Shown: positions 21,631-33,072 of the stretch, piece by piece
Layout: each line of letters begins with the position of its first letter
Position numbering within the stretch: the stretch's first letter is position 1
Assembly: GCA_015680685.1 (NCBI GenBank)
Contig: MNCI01014774.1
Span: 474,420 to 538,419 of the forward strand
DNA: 64,000 nucleotides
From: Gnetum montanum
Lineage: Eukaryota; Streptophyta; Gnetopsida; Gnetales; Gnetaceae
Direction of reading: 5' to 3'
Program-made: the position numbers and the translations under genes
Notes under the pieces: generated by a model
What the model saw: the letters and a program-made list of their open reading frames with translations, nothing else
Told to the model about the DNA's origin: nothing
Database searches by the model: none

Positions 21631-23507
21631 CTACAGATGTGAGATGATTGGATAACATCCCTTAGTATTGTCATAGTGGCATATCTCACATCCACCACCA
21701 TCGTCTGAATCCGAATCCACAATCACATCGGAGTTAGTAATTTTTCCCTTACCCTTGTTATGTGCAGGGCCTAAATCTCTCCGCTTTGTCTTACCTTTTT
21801 CACTAGTTTGTTCCACCTTAGACTCTTCTAAAATTTTTAAGACAATTTCAATTTTAGAGTCTAAGGAACTCCATATGTCATCTACCTTACCCACTATTTC
21901 TATTGTTAACTTTTGAATCGGCAAGGTTTTCCTATTCACCAACTCTTCGATTGGTGACTCATCCTCTTCATCACAAAATTTCACTCCCTTCTTTCGAAGA
22001 GAGGGATCATGGTTGTATTCTTCCATACTTTCCCTTTTGCGTAGCTCACCTTCTTCTTTTGCTACTTGTTCCAACAAGCGATATATTTCGTGGGCTCTAA
22101 GTTGTGATAGTCTCCCTTGGGCATAAGTCCCAAGGGTTCTTCTAGTCTCATGCCTTAGCCCATCTACGATGTGGTGGAGTTGATCCCGTTGAGCGTATCC
22201 CTGGCCTGGGCAATGATGTAGCAATGTGTAGTAGTGGGCCATGGCAACATCCAAGGGTTCATGAATATCCTGCTTCCATCCTTGGATCTACTTATGCAAA
22301 TTGGACACTATGGAGTACGTCTGATACTTATCGTTGAACAATTCTAACATCGTACTCCACCTCCTAATGGTTTCCAGTTCTAAGGACCAGTACCAGCTCT
22401 TTGCTTCCTTGGTGAGTATCCTGGGAAACAACTTAAGTTTTTGCCACTCATTTTCTATGTTCTGCAAGGCGCAGGCATCGTGGAATGCTTGTAAATGATG
22501 TTGCGGATCTGTGTTGTATCTCACCTCAAAGCGTGGGATGTTGTTCATGTCTAAATGCTTGATCCGACTATCTTTTAAATGCCTTGTGGGAATTCTAACT
22601 ACCTCTGTTATGTTAAGCATACTTTGGGTTGCAAGTAGGGGCTCGTCATGATCATCTCTTTCATGATGCCTGTGATGTCTTCGTTGTTCCCTACTTTCCC
22701 TTCGTTCAGGCCCTTGTTCTCTCTCTCGACTCTCTCGTCGAGGTCTCTCATTTCTCTTAGCTTTATCCTCTCCATTATTCTCTTCATGATTGCACCCAGA
22801 TGTGGAAGGATAGGATGAGTGATGTGAAGAAGGGGAAGAAGAAGGAGAACCATTTCCATGACGATGTTTCCTACCTTCTCTTCTACTGCTACGGCCCCAA
22901 TCGTGATGACGATTAGAGTGCTCGCCCTTGTCTTTTGTTGTTGTTCCCTCTATGAACAGCTAGTGTTCATGGAAATCAGAACCAGGGTTGTGTATTGTTG
23001 AGTGTGAGTTCTGATACCCAACCTCCTCACCATCGTTAGGAGGAGGAACATCTCTTGATAGAAAACCCATTGTAAGTGGTTCACCATCTCTATTTTTACT
23101 AAGGACGTGCGGGCCTTTGCCCTTCAACAGTGTATGTTGGCTCTCCTGCCTTGTGTCCCTCATACATTGTGCTTCTATGGGATGATAATCCCTTGTGTCA
23201 AAATCTTCCATAATGTATTCGGCATATAACTTCGTCATGCCAATCTGTGCCAAGGCACAGAGAAGCATGTTAGAGACTGATCGATTTGGAGGTAACATGA
23301 TGTTACCTTGCAAACCCTCCAGCGCATTTGTTCATCTTGATGGAGGATAAATGTATAATTAGGTATATACTCATCAGGATGAGTATATGTCACTTTGTAT
23401 TGTTGAGGAACCGGCTGATTTCGATTATGTGTTTTTGATTGCCGACTGTTCTTTGTATGGTCCTTAGGTGGTGAGTTGCTCTTGTGAGAAGAAGAAGAAG
23501 AAGACAT
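21631..23507 (-). pseudogene. E3 gag
   Basis: Best-preserved gag in the window, at most about 625 codons. It starts at the ATG at 23505-23507 (MSSSSSSHKSN, shared as MSSS... with E5 and E7) and contains THPDEYIPNYTFILHQDEQMRWR. It then has a charged low-complexity region and the gag core: IENEWQKLKLFPRILTKEAK, RRWSTMLELFNDKYQTYS (22288-22620). Next come LLEQVAKEEGELRKRESMEEYNHDP and the knuckle CEICHYDNTKGC (21655-21690), where Asn replaces His. Few frame breaks remain: one near 23300 and another near 22270. Role: capsid protein of the retroelement particle. Confidence 0.85.
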
Positions 23508-23633
23508 GATGTCTTATAGGTGTGCAGATTTTACTGTTATTTATTTTTTTCTATTTGATTAACCCTAAGGTTTATTTAAGCTCCCAACGATGTAAATGAT
23601 CTCTTATGTTCTACTTAGCGCAAAAACACTTAG

Positions 23634-23652
23634 TCCTTGACAACGGTGCCAA
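23634..23652 (-). promoter_or_regulatory. Primer-binding site of E3 (tRNA-Asp)
   Basis: Minus-strand TTGGCACCGTTGTCAAGGA, directly after the LTR end. The complement of the plant tRNA-Asp(GTC) 3' end is TGGCGCCGTTGCCGGGGA, so 15 of 18 positions agree and all three differences are G-to-A or C-to-T. Confidence 0.8.
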
Positions 23653-23939
23653 TGATGAGTGGCGAGGTACCCCTACACTCAACCATACGAATATGAGTGT
23701 ATCACGCATGATTCATTTGAACTCCGCAGACTAAATGCCTACACGCCTCATGGAACACTTAAGGTTAACCATTCATTGTCTTCCCAGACTTACTTGTAGT
23801 TGTCACAGTGTATGGTTAAGTAAGTCTGAGGTATATGATTTTTATATGTTTTTATGTTTTTCTCCTATGCTATTGAGGTGAAGGGTTGAGAAACTAATTA
23901 CTAATTCTAACTAATGACTAAGTCTAAATTACCTAGCGT

Positions 23940-24291
23940 NNNNNNNNNNNNNNNNNNNNNNNNNNNNNNNNNNNNNNNNNNNNNNNNNNNNNNNNNNNNN
24001 NNNNNNNNNNNNNNNNNNNNNNNNNNNNNNNNNNNNNNNNNNNNNNNNNNNNNNNNNNNNNNNNNNNNNNNNNNNNNNNNNNNNNNNNNNNNNNNNNNNN
24101 NNNNNNNNNNNNNNNNNNNNNNNNNNNNNNNNNNNNNNNNNNNNNNNNNNNNNNNNNNNNNNNNNNNNNNNNNNNNNNNNNNNNNNNNNNNNNNNNNNNN
24201 NNNNNNNNNNNNNNNNNNNNNNNNNNNNNNNNNNNNNNNNNNNNNNNNNNNNNNNNNNNNNNNNNNNNNNNNNNNNNNNNNNNNNNNNNNN
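23940..24291. other. Assembly gap (352 N)
   Basis: Run of N inside the E3 5' LTR. Its length is about that expected from S2. Confidence 0.99.
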
Positions 24292-24341
24292 AGTTTCCCT
24301 ATTTCTAGCCTAGGATGGGGAAATAAGTGAGAGCTCCCTCT

Positions 24342-24349
24342 TATTTATA
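24342..24349 (-). promoter_or_regulatory. TATA box of E3 5' LTR
   Basis: Minus-strand TATAAATA between the palindromes and the R region. Confidence 0.7.
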
Positions 24350-24557
24350 GATATGGTGATGGACCACGATATCACGTACGCAATATCGCAGGGGACGACA
24401 TGATATCACGATGGCCGTGATATCGCGTATGCGATATTGCGGCCTATGCGATATCGTGTATATCGCGTCTCATCACTCATCGGTGGGACAATATCACGTA
24501 AACGAGGCCCCGTTGATGGGGGCCTGTTGACATGACACTTTAATGCTCATCAAGAGG

Positions 24558-25140
24558 GCAAAGAGGAAGGAGGACCACCACCACCATGGTGTTTTCCAAC
24601 TTCTCTTCAGTTATCATAGCTGTGTTCATTAGTTTTCCTATCCTCATGATGCTTGTTCAAGCCCCTACTTGGATTGTTGATAGTGGACTGTAGGTTCAAG
24701 CTGTAGCCCCATCACCAATAACAAGGTGTGGAGAAACTTCATGGTAAGGACCCTCAGAGGAAGGGTCCTCATTGTCATTTTGGTTTAGTAGGAATAAGGG
24801 ATTGGTGAACCATTTTCCCTTCATAAACTCATGATGCTTATCCTGGTGTTGATCTCTCCTATGTTGTGTTTCAATGAGATGGTAGTTCCCATAATCATAA
24901 TCATGAACAATGTACTAATCTTAAAGATATTGAATGCCCAACCTCCTAAGAGTTTGAAGCAACATCACATGCACAGATTGATCAGGAGGCATTACAATGT
25001 TGCCTTCCATATCTCACCATCGTAGTTATTCATCTTGATATAGGATGAAGGTGAAGTTAGGCACATACTCATTTGGATGAGTAGACATCATCTTACATTA
25101 TTGAGGGATCAACGATTTAGTATCATCATTCCTATGAGAA
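24558..25140 (-). pseudogene. E2 gag, N-terminal part
   Basis: Reads THPNEYVPNFTFILYQDE, then GNIVMPPDQSVHVMLL and EFMKGKWFTNPLF, matching the N-terminal half of the E3 and E5 gags. The far end stops at the S1 insertion site in a Ser/acidic low-complexity stretch, and the rest of gag is at 14951-16769. No clear start codon: the expected MSSS... region near 25140 is degraded. Confidence 0.75.
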
Positions 25141-25283
25141 TAAGAAATTTTGCAATGCAAATAAGATATTAGTGTGCTAATGTGATTATATTTATTGTGA
25201 GATTAATTCTGACCTTAGGGTTCATCCAACGATGTTAATAATGTTTACTAAACCTAGATAGTGCACATTTCAAACAAAAAGAG

Positions 25284-25302
25284 TTCCCAGTAATGACATC
25301 AT
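25284..25302 (-). promoter_or_regulatory. Decayed primer-binding site of E2
   Basis: Minus-strand ATGATGTCATTACTGGGAA after the LTR end. It matches the tRNA-Asp site at just over half of positions, with mostly transition differences. Confidence 0.55.
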
Positions 25303-26188
25303 TGATGTGCAGTTGAAGACACCCCTATGCTCAACCATATGAATCATGAAGCATTCACCTACAATCTGATCAAATTCTGAACTCTATGTATTTAGATACA
25401 CTAGTCTCCTAAGAAGTGAACTTTATCCTAATAGTCATTCATTGTCTTTCCAATTACGATTGTGATGTACAAAGGTATGGTTAAGTGTAATCAAGGCATC
25501 TGATTTTTATTATTTTATGTTTTATTTTCCTGGTACTTAAAATAGAGAAATGAAGTAATTTAATAACTAATTTAATTTAACTAGTTAACTAATCTCTAAC
25601 TAGTTTTGATATAAGAATCTGGTCCCACTTTCCATACACATCCTAAACCCATGTATCTACTACTAGGATTACCAAGCACTTATGCTACTAGGTGAACCAA
25701 GCAATAATGCTACTAGGATTAACAAGTGAATACATGTTTACACTCAAAGCAGTCATAGTCATGTGTTTAATCTATTTAGCTTAATTAATTAACTAATCAC
25801 TTGAATTATAATTTAGCTTAATTAATTACATAATTAATGAAAATAGTAAATGCATAAATAAATCATTAATCTATTCCAAGTGATGCAAGGTTTGATCAAA
25901 AGGCTCGTCTTTATTATCATTCACACTAGTGTGTTTAGGTATAATAATGCTCGAATAAAGATCCATGCACTTTTTGACTCCTACTATAAGCACTCAAAGA
26001 AATATTCTAACTCTCAAATGACAAAACTGCAAGAGATCTACTACAACTATGAGTTGACTCCTCACAAACACAGCTAGTGAGCACGTATTTATAAACTTTA
26101 TTGTAGAGCTACATCAATAGGGCCCCATAGATGTAGTAAACGCTACATCGATGCAACCTTGTCGATGTGACACAACGATGATTCATCA
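25303..26188 (-). repeat. 5' LTR of E2
   Basis: 886 bp, starting (minus) TGATGAATCATCG at 26188 and pairing with 5212-6106. The outer flank is C1 RNase H coding sequence (aaatg at 26189-26193 would be the target site). Confidence 0.85.
26086..26093 (-). promoter_or_regulatory. TATA box of E2 5' LTR
   Basis: Minus-strand TATAAATA, same position as in the paired LTR. Confidence 0.65.
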
Positions 26189-26193
26189 AAATG

Positions 26194-27665
26194 ATATCTT
26201 ATTTTAATATGTTTTGCTCTTCAATATTGGATAGGATTTTTCATTGTGATGATAGAACTATTATTATTCCAAAATATGGGTATATTATCAAATTTAATTC
26301 CCATACCCTTAAGTGTTTCTTTCATCCAAAAATATTTTGCACAAGAACTTCTTATTGAAATATATTCTAGTTTGGCTATAGATAAAGATGTAGAATTTTG
26401 TTTCATAGTTGCCCAAGAGATAAGACTTTTTCTTGGGAAGAAACATCTTCTACTTGTGCTTCTATGGTCATCTATGCATCCTGCCCAATTTGCATCACAA
26501 TGCACAGCAAGATCAAGTGTGGAGTCCTTTATATACCAAAGTACCTAGTTAATGGTGCCTTTTACATAGTTTAAAATTATTTTTATAGCTTGATATCTAG
26601 CACATATTCTAGAAAATAAAGCAATATCACATCTACTAGTATTTAGATAAAGTAAGTTGTCTATCATACACTATATATTTTCTGGTCAATTAATTTACCT
26701 TATTCATAAGCTTTAGATTTGTAATCATTGGTATTGTTCTAGATTTGGCTTTCACTAGATTGAATCTTTGCAACAAGCTTTTAGTATACTTTGTTTGGCA
26801 AAGAAATATTCCTTCCTTTGTTTGAGTAAGTTGAAATCCAAAGAAGTCATTTAGTTTCCCCATCATGATCATCTCAATTTTTTTTTTTTTTTGCATAAGT
26901 TTTGAAAACTTCTTGCATAGTTTTTTGTTAGTAGCACAAAAAATAATATCATCAACATATATTTGCACAATAAGTACATCTTTATCAACCCATTTTAGAA
27001 ACAAAGTCACATTAACTCTGCCTCTTTCAAAGCCATTATATAAGAGATAGTGAGAGAGTCTTTCATACCATGCCCTAGGAGCTTGTTTGTGCCCATAGAG
27101 AGTTTTCTTTAATTTAAAAATGTAGTCAGGATGAATGTGATCTATAAATCCTTTAGGTTACATAATAAAAACTTTCTCTTGAATATTTGGTACAATTTGA
27201 TTTCTTTGATGCTAGCATAGACTAGAAGTATTTTAATGAATTCTAGCCTAGCTACAAGAGTAAAAGTTTCATTGAAATCAATACCCTCTTATTGGTTGTA
27301 CCTCTTTGTAACAAATCAATCTTTGTTTTTAATTATGTTTCCATTTTCCTCTATTTTATTCCTAAACACCCATGTTATCCTAATGATTTGTTTGTTGATG
27401 GATTTAGGACTAAGTTCTTACACATCATTTTTAACAAATAGGTTCCACTCATTTTCCATAGCTAAGATACACCCTTCCTGTTTCTCTACTTCAATAAAAT
27501 TTTTAGGCTCAATTTCTAAAATATAGATAATGTAAGTGCATCTCTCTTGTATTGATCCTAGTTTTTATTCCATCATTCAACTATCCAATTATATCTTTAA
27601 AAGAGTATGACTTTCTCAATCGTGGAATTTTTATTTGATCTTCTATTTTAGTTTCTATAACACCC
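26194..27665 (-). pseudogene. C1 reverse transcriptase and RNase H
   Basis: The copia RT region starts near IEDQIKIPRLRKSYSF (27600-27660) and contains EPKNFIE and the catalytic YVDDIIF at 26939-26959, both aspartates intact. It continues GKLNDFFGFQLTQTKEGIFLCQTKYTKS. RNase H (26194-26640) shows CDANWAGCIDD (usually CDADWAGC, so one Asp is lost), RSTSRRCFF, LISWATMKQNS and WNNNSSIITMKNPIQY. After NPIQY come RAKHIKIRYHF, and then the E2 LTR begins, so the domain was intact up to the insertion. Many stops; not functional. Confidence 0.85.
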
Positions 27666-28933
27666 ACTCATAGGGAGCAAGAGCTAACATCCAAAGCCCC
27701 CTAAAAAGAAAGCTAGTTGAAAGAAGAAAATGCCTAGGTGGCTTTCTTTCTACAACAATCGAACTAGCATTAACCTTTAAAATTAAAACGAGATCAATAA
27801 CACCTAGATCAATAATGAGATAATTTTTAAAAAGAAATTGACATAGTAAAATATTTGTGCAAGATTCATTAGATTAAAAAAATCAAAATTTTTATTATTC
27901 AATATTTTTATTAAAATATTTTTCTTATTCATTAGAAATATTTAATTAGGATCATTTGCACATTTGAAAGCTAAATTAATGACCACATAAGTAGATAAAT
28001 TAATAATATAATATTTGTTCAATCACATAATAATATTTTATAATTTCCAGCCACACACAAAAACAAGATCTGAATTTAACTCTTGTAACAATTTTACCAG
28101 TAATTATTTAATCAAGAAATTCATATGTTCAATAGCAGAGAATAGATGGATCACAACCATAAATTAACATCCTAGGTTTTTCCCCACTTCATCAACTTAT
28201 AGAAAGACATTAAAATCAGACTTGAGAAGGTATAGGAAAAAAAAGTATAATTCAAGATTCAGATCCAAGATCTATGCATTCAAAAAGGGAGGGTTTATCA
28301 ACCAAATTCCAACCAGAATCCAAGAATTCAACAATCCACAATTATCGATGGGCCCATGGATACTCTTGCTTTTTGCTAGTGGTACCAATCCTCATATCAG
28401 GGATCCATAACCCCTGTTCGCAATCCTTTGCCAAAAATGCCCCAAATCATTATGGGTGTTTCTGAATTTTTACAAAAACAACTCTCATCCAAGTCATTTA
28501 GGTATGAGAGTGCAGAGGATGGGTGGAGAGATCTAAAAAAATAATTCTAAGCTCACAACAACCATATTGATATTTTCATACAAGCATTGTGAAGGTGGTT
28601 AGACAAGCAAGAAGAGAATCGTTTGAGAAAATTAGCCCTTTCTAGCCATTATCAAACATAAAAAAAATGGATCATTTTACCTTCTTGCTTAGATATCTTG
28701 CTTACTAAGAGGAATTACCCAAATATTTGATTGTTATGCTGCACTTTTTTTCTTTCTCTTTGCTATCTCTTGTAGTAGTGACAATCTTCTCTTCCTTCGC
28801 AGCCACACTCCTTATTATTTTATCCCTCTTTTTTTTTTGTGTTCTACAAAGCTACTTTTGCCTTGTGTGTTTCCTTTTTTTTCCTCTCCTCCTCTTCCTA
28901 TTTGTAGGTGCAATAAGGAATAATGAATGGTTT

Positions 28934-29069
28934 CTTGTAACTGACTTGTTGGGGACTGTGCATATTCTTTTCTTTGGTTGTAGTTGACTTGTTGGGGACT
29001 ATTTGTATTCTTTTCTTTATTTTCTTGTAACTGACTTGTTGGGGATTTTTCGTATTCTTTTCTTTCTTC
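28934..29069. repeat. Three-copy 45-bp minisatellite
   Basis: Units begin CTTGTAACTGACTTGTTGGGGA and end TATTCTTTTCTTT. Copies at 28934, 28978 and 29024 are diverged at a few positions. Confidence 0.85.
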
Positions 29070-29076
29070 TTAAAGT

Positions 29077-29125
29077 TATATATATATATATATATATCTC
29101 TCTCTCTCTCTATCTCTCTCTCTCC
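29077..29125. repeat. (TA)n(CT)n microsatellite
   Basis: Roughly ten TA units then about fourteen CT units. Confidence 0.95.
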
Positions 29126-29990
29126 AACAATGGATCATAAGTTCAATTCTCTTCATGATCAGTATAATAAAATCAATAAAGTATGTATATTCACAAGTTG
29201 CAGGTTCAATTCCTAAATCAACAATTTTTGATATTTTAGAATTTGGATTTTGCTAGATCTTAGGTTCAATTCCTCTTGAAAATTCCAACATAATATCTAT
29301 CTTTTTATCATTCAGAATTGTCATAAGATGCAAGGAAATAATTTTCAAATAGATTCATGACAAGGGCAATTCAAGATACATAATCAAATAAGGCACCTTT
29401 TGTTTCAGGTCATCAGCGATGTGAATTTTCCCATCATCTTACGATCCCTAAAAGGTCATCACATGACCTTTCTATAGCAATGGAGAGGGTACTTATACTC
29501 TACTATTTTAAACTAAAAAGAGGAATGCATCACATTTAGATAAAATAAAATATAAAGCTACAGTATGTGCACAAAGTATCCCTGATTCATGGGTTAGGTT
29601 CCTCCAACTTGACTCATAGGTCAAGTTCCTCAATATGAGCATTCATTTGCATCTTAACATATCTTTTTTTGCTCTTGAGGCACGCCTTAAAGCATTATCC
29701 TCTATTTCTCAGCATCTCTGTTGAAATAGAATAGAAAATATTTTGTTTTCCCATATATCATTTATTATTATTATTCTAAAACATTCCTAGCATGTATTTT
29801 AAATCATATTTCTTATGCATAAAGTATTTAAACATTTAATCATAATACATATAAAAATATGGTTAACAAATTTATTACTATTCCAATTAGCCATTTCCAC
29901 CACAGTCCAAATAGCACACACACACAAGTTGTCAACAAAACATGCACACAAACACATAGAAAGACTATTACAATCATTAACACAAAAACT

Positions 29991-30889
29991 TAAGGAAAAG
30001 TGGCTCATTACAGTTTCTTTGTTTGACACATCATCCTCATTTTCATCTTCTATTTTTAGTTATTTATCTTATACAAATTGAGGTTTTTGAGGATTTTTCT
30101 AAATAATGATTTCCTCATCATCAATTTTCATATAAAGACCATAATTATCATCTATTTTCAGGTTCATAGTTTCGTCTATAGTGTTAGTTCTTTTGTTGTA
30201 AACTATATATGTCCTACTAACTAAAGAGTATCCTAGGAAAATTCCTTCAATAGCTTTAGGATCAAATTTTTCTAAATCATCTTTTTATTCAAAATAAAAA
30301 ATTTAGCACCAAAATCATAAAAGTACCTTACTAAATGTTTTTTACCAGTCCAAAGTTCACAGGGAGTTTTTGAGATGAATCATCTTACTAGAACTCTATT
30401 GGACATTCAACATGTAGTGTTCATTGCCTCTACCCAAAAATGATAAGAAACATTTTTGTCATTCAGGATGGTTCTTCCAATTTCATTTAGAACATTTTTT
30501 TTTTGCATTTAGCAATTCCATTTTTTTGGGGAGTTTTGAAGGCAAAGAATTGATGGTGAATTCTATTCAATTGACAATATTCTTTAAATTTGAAATTTTA
30601 AAATTTTCCTCCAATGTTACTTCTAATCATTTTGATTGTATAGCCTTTCTTATTTTGTAACTGATTATAAATTCTCACAAAATGTTCAAAAGCTTCATCT
30701 TTATGATATAATAAGGCAACACATGTGACACAAGAAAAATCATCTATAATGGTAAGATAATATCTTTTCTTTCCTAAGCTGAGAGCTTGTGAAGAACCTA
30801 CCAAGATCAAATGAAGCAAATATAAAGGATGTGAGGTAGAGATGTAATTTTTCTTACCAAATCTTACCCTTTTTCTTTACCTTTAGTGC
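29991..30889 (-). pseudogene. C1 integrase
   Basis: Starts in the GAG-pre-integrase end (NYISTSHPLYLLHL). It continues ILVGSSQALSLGKKRYYLTIIDDFS (first catalytic Asp of DLVGP changed to Ile-Leu context), then HKDEAFEHFVRIYNQLQNKKGY and MIRSNIGGKF, where RSDxGGEF is expected, so the second catalytic Asp is Asn. The C-terminal part is seen at 30110-30400 (GKKHLVRYFYDFGAKF, YNKRTNT). Catalytic loss and stops show it is dead. It joins gag abruptly near 30890 without a protease. Confidence 0.8.
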
Positions 30890-31681
30890 TTATTTGAATG
30901 AAATTTTTTCCTTTTCATGTTGGAAGACATTTTACTCTTCATGACAAGGGAGCCAATTTATCATCACTACAATCAAATGACTCTTTTTATTTTTAGAGCT
31001 TTTAAGGAGTATAGGCTTCTCCTTGATAGCACCTTCACTTATAAGATTCATCTCATATGATACAAGTGCACTTTGTATCTCTTTATACTTCAAGATAGAG
31101 AAATCCCTAATTTCTTCTATGTCAGTAATTATAGATCTAAATTCAAGCTACAAGGTTCTTATCATTTTGATGATAACTTCACTTTCATGTAGAACCTTCC
31201 TAATTTTCCTAATGGCTACTACTATATCATTAGCTCTAGAAAATTAATCCTTGATTCTTTCCCCTTCCTTCATTTTGGGCTTATCATATTCACTTTGCAA
31301 AACTAAGAGTTTGAATTTTTTTACCATAAAGGTTCAATCATAGGTAGCTTTTAATAATTCCCAAATTTCTTTGATAGTTTTGCATCTAGTTATTCTATTA
31401 CACTCAAGTTTGCTAAGAGCACAATAAAGAAAATATCTAGCTTTAGAATCAAAAATAAATTTACTCTTATCAATATTAGACCACTCACCTCGTTACTTGG
31501 GAGTGATGATAGTTTCTCCTAACCTTGTCTTCTTGATTAAGACTAGATGAGAGTAAACTTCCAGGATGAATTGCTACACTTCAAACTTCATGGATTCAAA
31601 GAATCCTTGCATTCATGCTTTCCAACATGTAAAGTTGATTCCATAGAGCATTGGTGGCTTGCTATAGAATGATTCCTCCAT
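30890..31681 (-). pseudogene. C1 gag (copia type)
   Basis: ATG at 31679-31681: MEESFYSKPPMLYGINFTCWKA, the usual start of SIRE/Maximus gags (PPLFNGTNFTYWKA). Downstream are YFLYCALSKLECNRI, KTIKEIWELLKATYD, KFKLLVLQSEYDKPKMKEGERI, and then ITDIEEIRDFSILKYKEIQSALVSYEM, matching the retrotransposon gag (UBN2) domain in order. The zinc knuckle and protease that should follow are absent; the frame jumps to integrase near 30890. Frequent stops. Confidence 0.8.
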
Positions 31682-31723
31682 AGTTTAATCCTAAGTTATT
31701 ACATTCATGCTGACAGTACCAAC

Positions 31724-31735
31724 ACTATGATACCA
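31724..31735 (-). promoter_or_regulatory. Primer-binding site of C1
   Basis: Minus-strand TGGTATCATAG, two bases from the LTR end. The initiator tRNA-Met complement is TGGTATCAGAG, one mismatch. Confidence 0.8.
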
Positions 31736-32025
31736 CTTGAAGATTTAGAGCTTAGATGGGGGTGAATAAGTTCATGCCAACAATAGCCAATTTTTGCATA
31801 GATAATTTTATGTGGTTCCCCAAGTTGGGTTTGTTTACACTTAGATGATAGGATCCTTACACACCTCCAAAATTTGTTCGTTTAAAAATGTGATTTCAAG
31901 GGCACCACAACCTTTACAAGGAAAGCTCTCTAGCTTTGCAAGGGATGTTTTTCTCTCAAGAAACACATCTAAATACTTAGGGTTCCAACAAGCTATCAAG
32001 CCTTACAAAAGATATCTTTCCTTAA

Positions 32026-32816
32026 TGATGAGTGGCAAGGTACCCCTACACTCAACCATATGAATACGAGTGTAGCACACGTGATCCAGTTGAACTCTGT
32101 AGACTAAGTGCCTACATGCCTCATGGAACACTTAGGGTTAATCATTCATTGTCTTCCCAGACTTACTTGTAGTTGTCACGGTGTATGGTTAAGTAAGTTC
32201 GAGGTATATGATTTTTATGTCTTTTCGGTTTTTATCTCCTATGCTAACAAGGTGGAGGGTTAAGAGACTAATTGACTAACTCTAACTAATGAATTAAGTC
32301 TAAATTAACCTAGTGTCAGCATCCATTCCCACTTACCATACACACCTTGAACCGATGCAACCTTGGCTACCAAACGCTAATCGTTGCTAGGATCACCAAG
32401 TGTAACGCACGTGCTCAAAGTGGTCATACTGAGGCACTTAACTAGGAGAGAAGGGTTGAGAGATTTAATTACTACTAAAGAATTTAAATAATAGAAAATA
32501 AATAACAATAAATAAAATCCTAATTAGCCTATTCCATGCACTTCAAGGTTTATCCAAGAAGCTCGTCTTTATTGCCATACACAAACTTGTGTTCAGGTAC
32601 AATGTCTGCTCGAATAAAGATTCGTTCACTCTGGAGTTCCTACTACGGGCACATGGAAAATATTCTATCTCTGGAGTGATTAGTCTGCCAGAGTTTCGCT
32701 ACGGTCTAAGCCTAGGATGAGAAACAAGGGAGAGCCACCTCTTATTTAAAGATATGACGACACACCGCGATATCGTGTACGCGATATCGCAGCCCATGCG
32801 ATATCGCTTCCCATCA
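32026..32816 (-). mobile_element. S2: solo LTR of the gypsy family in the C1 LTR
   Basis: 791 bp with TGATGA (32026) and CCATCA (32816) ends and a perfect 5-bp duplication cttaa (32021-32025, 32817-32821). The flanking sequences read continuously across it as copia LTR. It is closest to the E3 LTRs, including GCGATATCGC palindromes at 32766-32806. The TATA element is mutated (TTTAAATA). Confidence 0.92.
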
Positions 32817-33072
32817 CTTAAGAAGCACATTCAATCCCTTATGGCTTTCAATAAGAAAAAAGAAAAGAAAATCAAGAAAGAATTTAACTAACTATTCACG
32901 TTCCTTGCTTTGAAGCTCAAAAAAAATTACAACAAAAGATAGGAAATATAAGATTTAAATTTACTAGGGTATGCACAATGCTTGCTAAATTACGTATCCA
33001 ATGATTGTCTTTGCCTCTTAATTATGTCCTCCCTTTATAGCTTCATTTACCCATTGGAATCCTTGAAACCAT

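Larger units (their letters stand above)
17618..24475 (-). mobile_element. E3: complete gag-PR gypsy element
   Basis: Ends are TGATGA (17618-17623) and TCATCA (24470-24475), flanked by a perfect 5-bp duplication ctcat (17613-17617 and 24476-24480). It has a 5' LTR (23653-24475), a primer site (23634-23652), gag (21631-23507), the start of protease (to 20834 and beyond), a spacer with no further gene, a polypurine tract and a 3' LTR (17618-18467). RT, RNase H, integrase and ORF-X are absent: the frame after protease runs straight into the spacer near 20455. It must have been mobilised by another copy. It is the best-preserved copy and so probably among the youngest. Confidence 0.9.
23653..24475 (-). 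repeat. 5' LTR of E3 (with a 352-base gap)
   Basis: Visible at 23653-23939 and 24292-24475, the rest being N. Matches S2 closely on both sides of the gap, including the GCGATATCGC palindromes at 24367-24460. Confidence 0.9.
16770..24552 (-). mobile_element. S1: solo LTR in E2 gag, split by E3
   Basis: LTR sequence runs 16770-17617 and resumes at 24481-24552, 920 bp in all, with TGATGA...TCATCA ends. It is flanked by agagg on both sides (16765-16769, 24553-24557) and by gag sequence of E2, so an element inserted and was reduced to one LTR by recombination. E3 (17618-24475) lies within it. Its palindromes are of the GGGGCCCCATCRATG type, as in E2. Confidence 0.85.
5212..26188 (-). mobile_element. 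E2: long gypsy element with gag, pol and ORF-X, split by nested insertions
   Basis: On the minus strand, from high to low coordinates: 5' LTR (25303-26188), primer site (25284-25302), gag (24558-25140, then 15560-16769), protease, RT, RNase H and integrase (to about 11235), a noncoding spacer, ORF-X (6343-9205), polypurine tract and 3' LTR (5212-6106). S1 with E3 inside it (16770-24552) interrupts gag. Without the nested DNA the element is about 13.2 kb. The two LTRs are clearly paired over most of their length. The distal end of the 3' LTR is missing, so the second target duplication cannot be found. E2 lies in the RNase H codons of C1. All genes are broken. Confidence 0.8.
27666..29990. other. 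Unidentified block inserted between C1 integrase and RT
   Basis: About 2.3 kb with no copia similarity and no convincing frame, although copia pol resumes on both sides. Contains a 45-bp minisatellite (28934-29069) and a TA/CT tract (29077-29125). No terminal structures or target duplication could be fixed, so the boundaries are approximate. It could be another transposon. Confidence 0.5.

Noticed and set aside
23914-24330. Reading frame across the first N run
   Set aside because: Consists almost wholly of unknown bases inside an LTR.
28222-28465. Possible small gene in the unidentified block
   Set aside because: Two overlapping short frames with no recognisable motif and no context.
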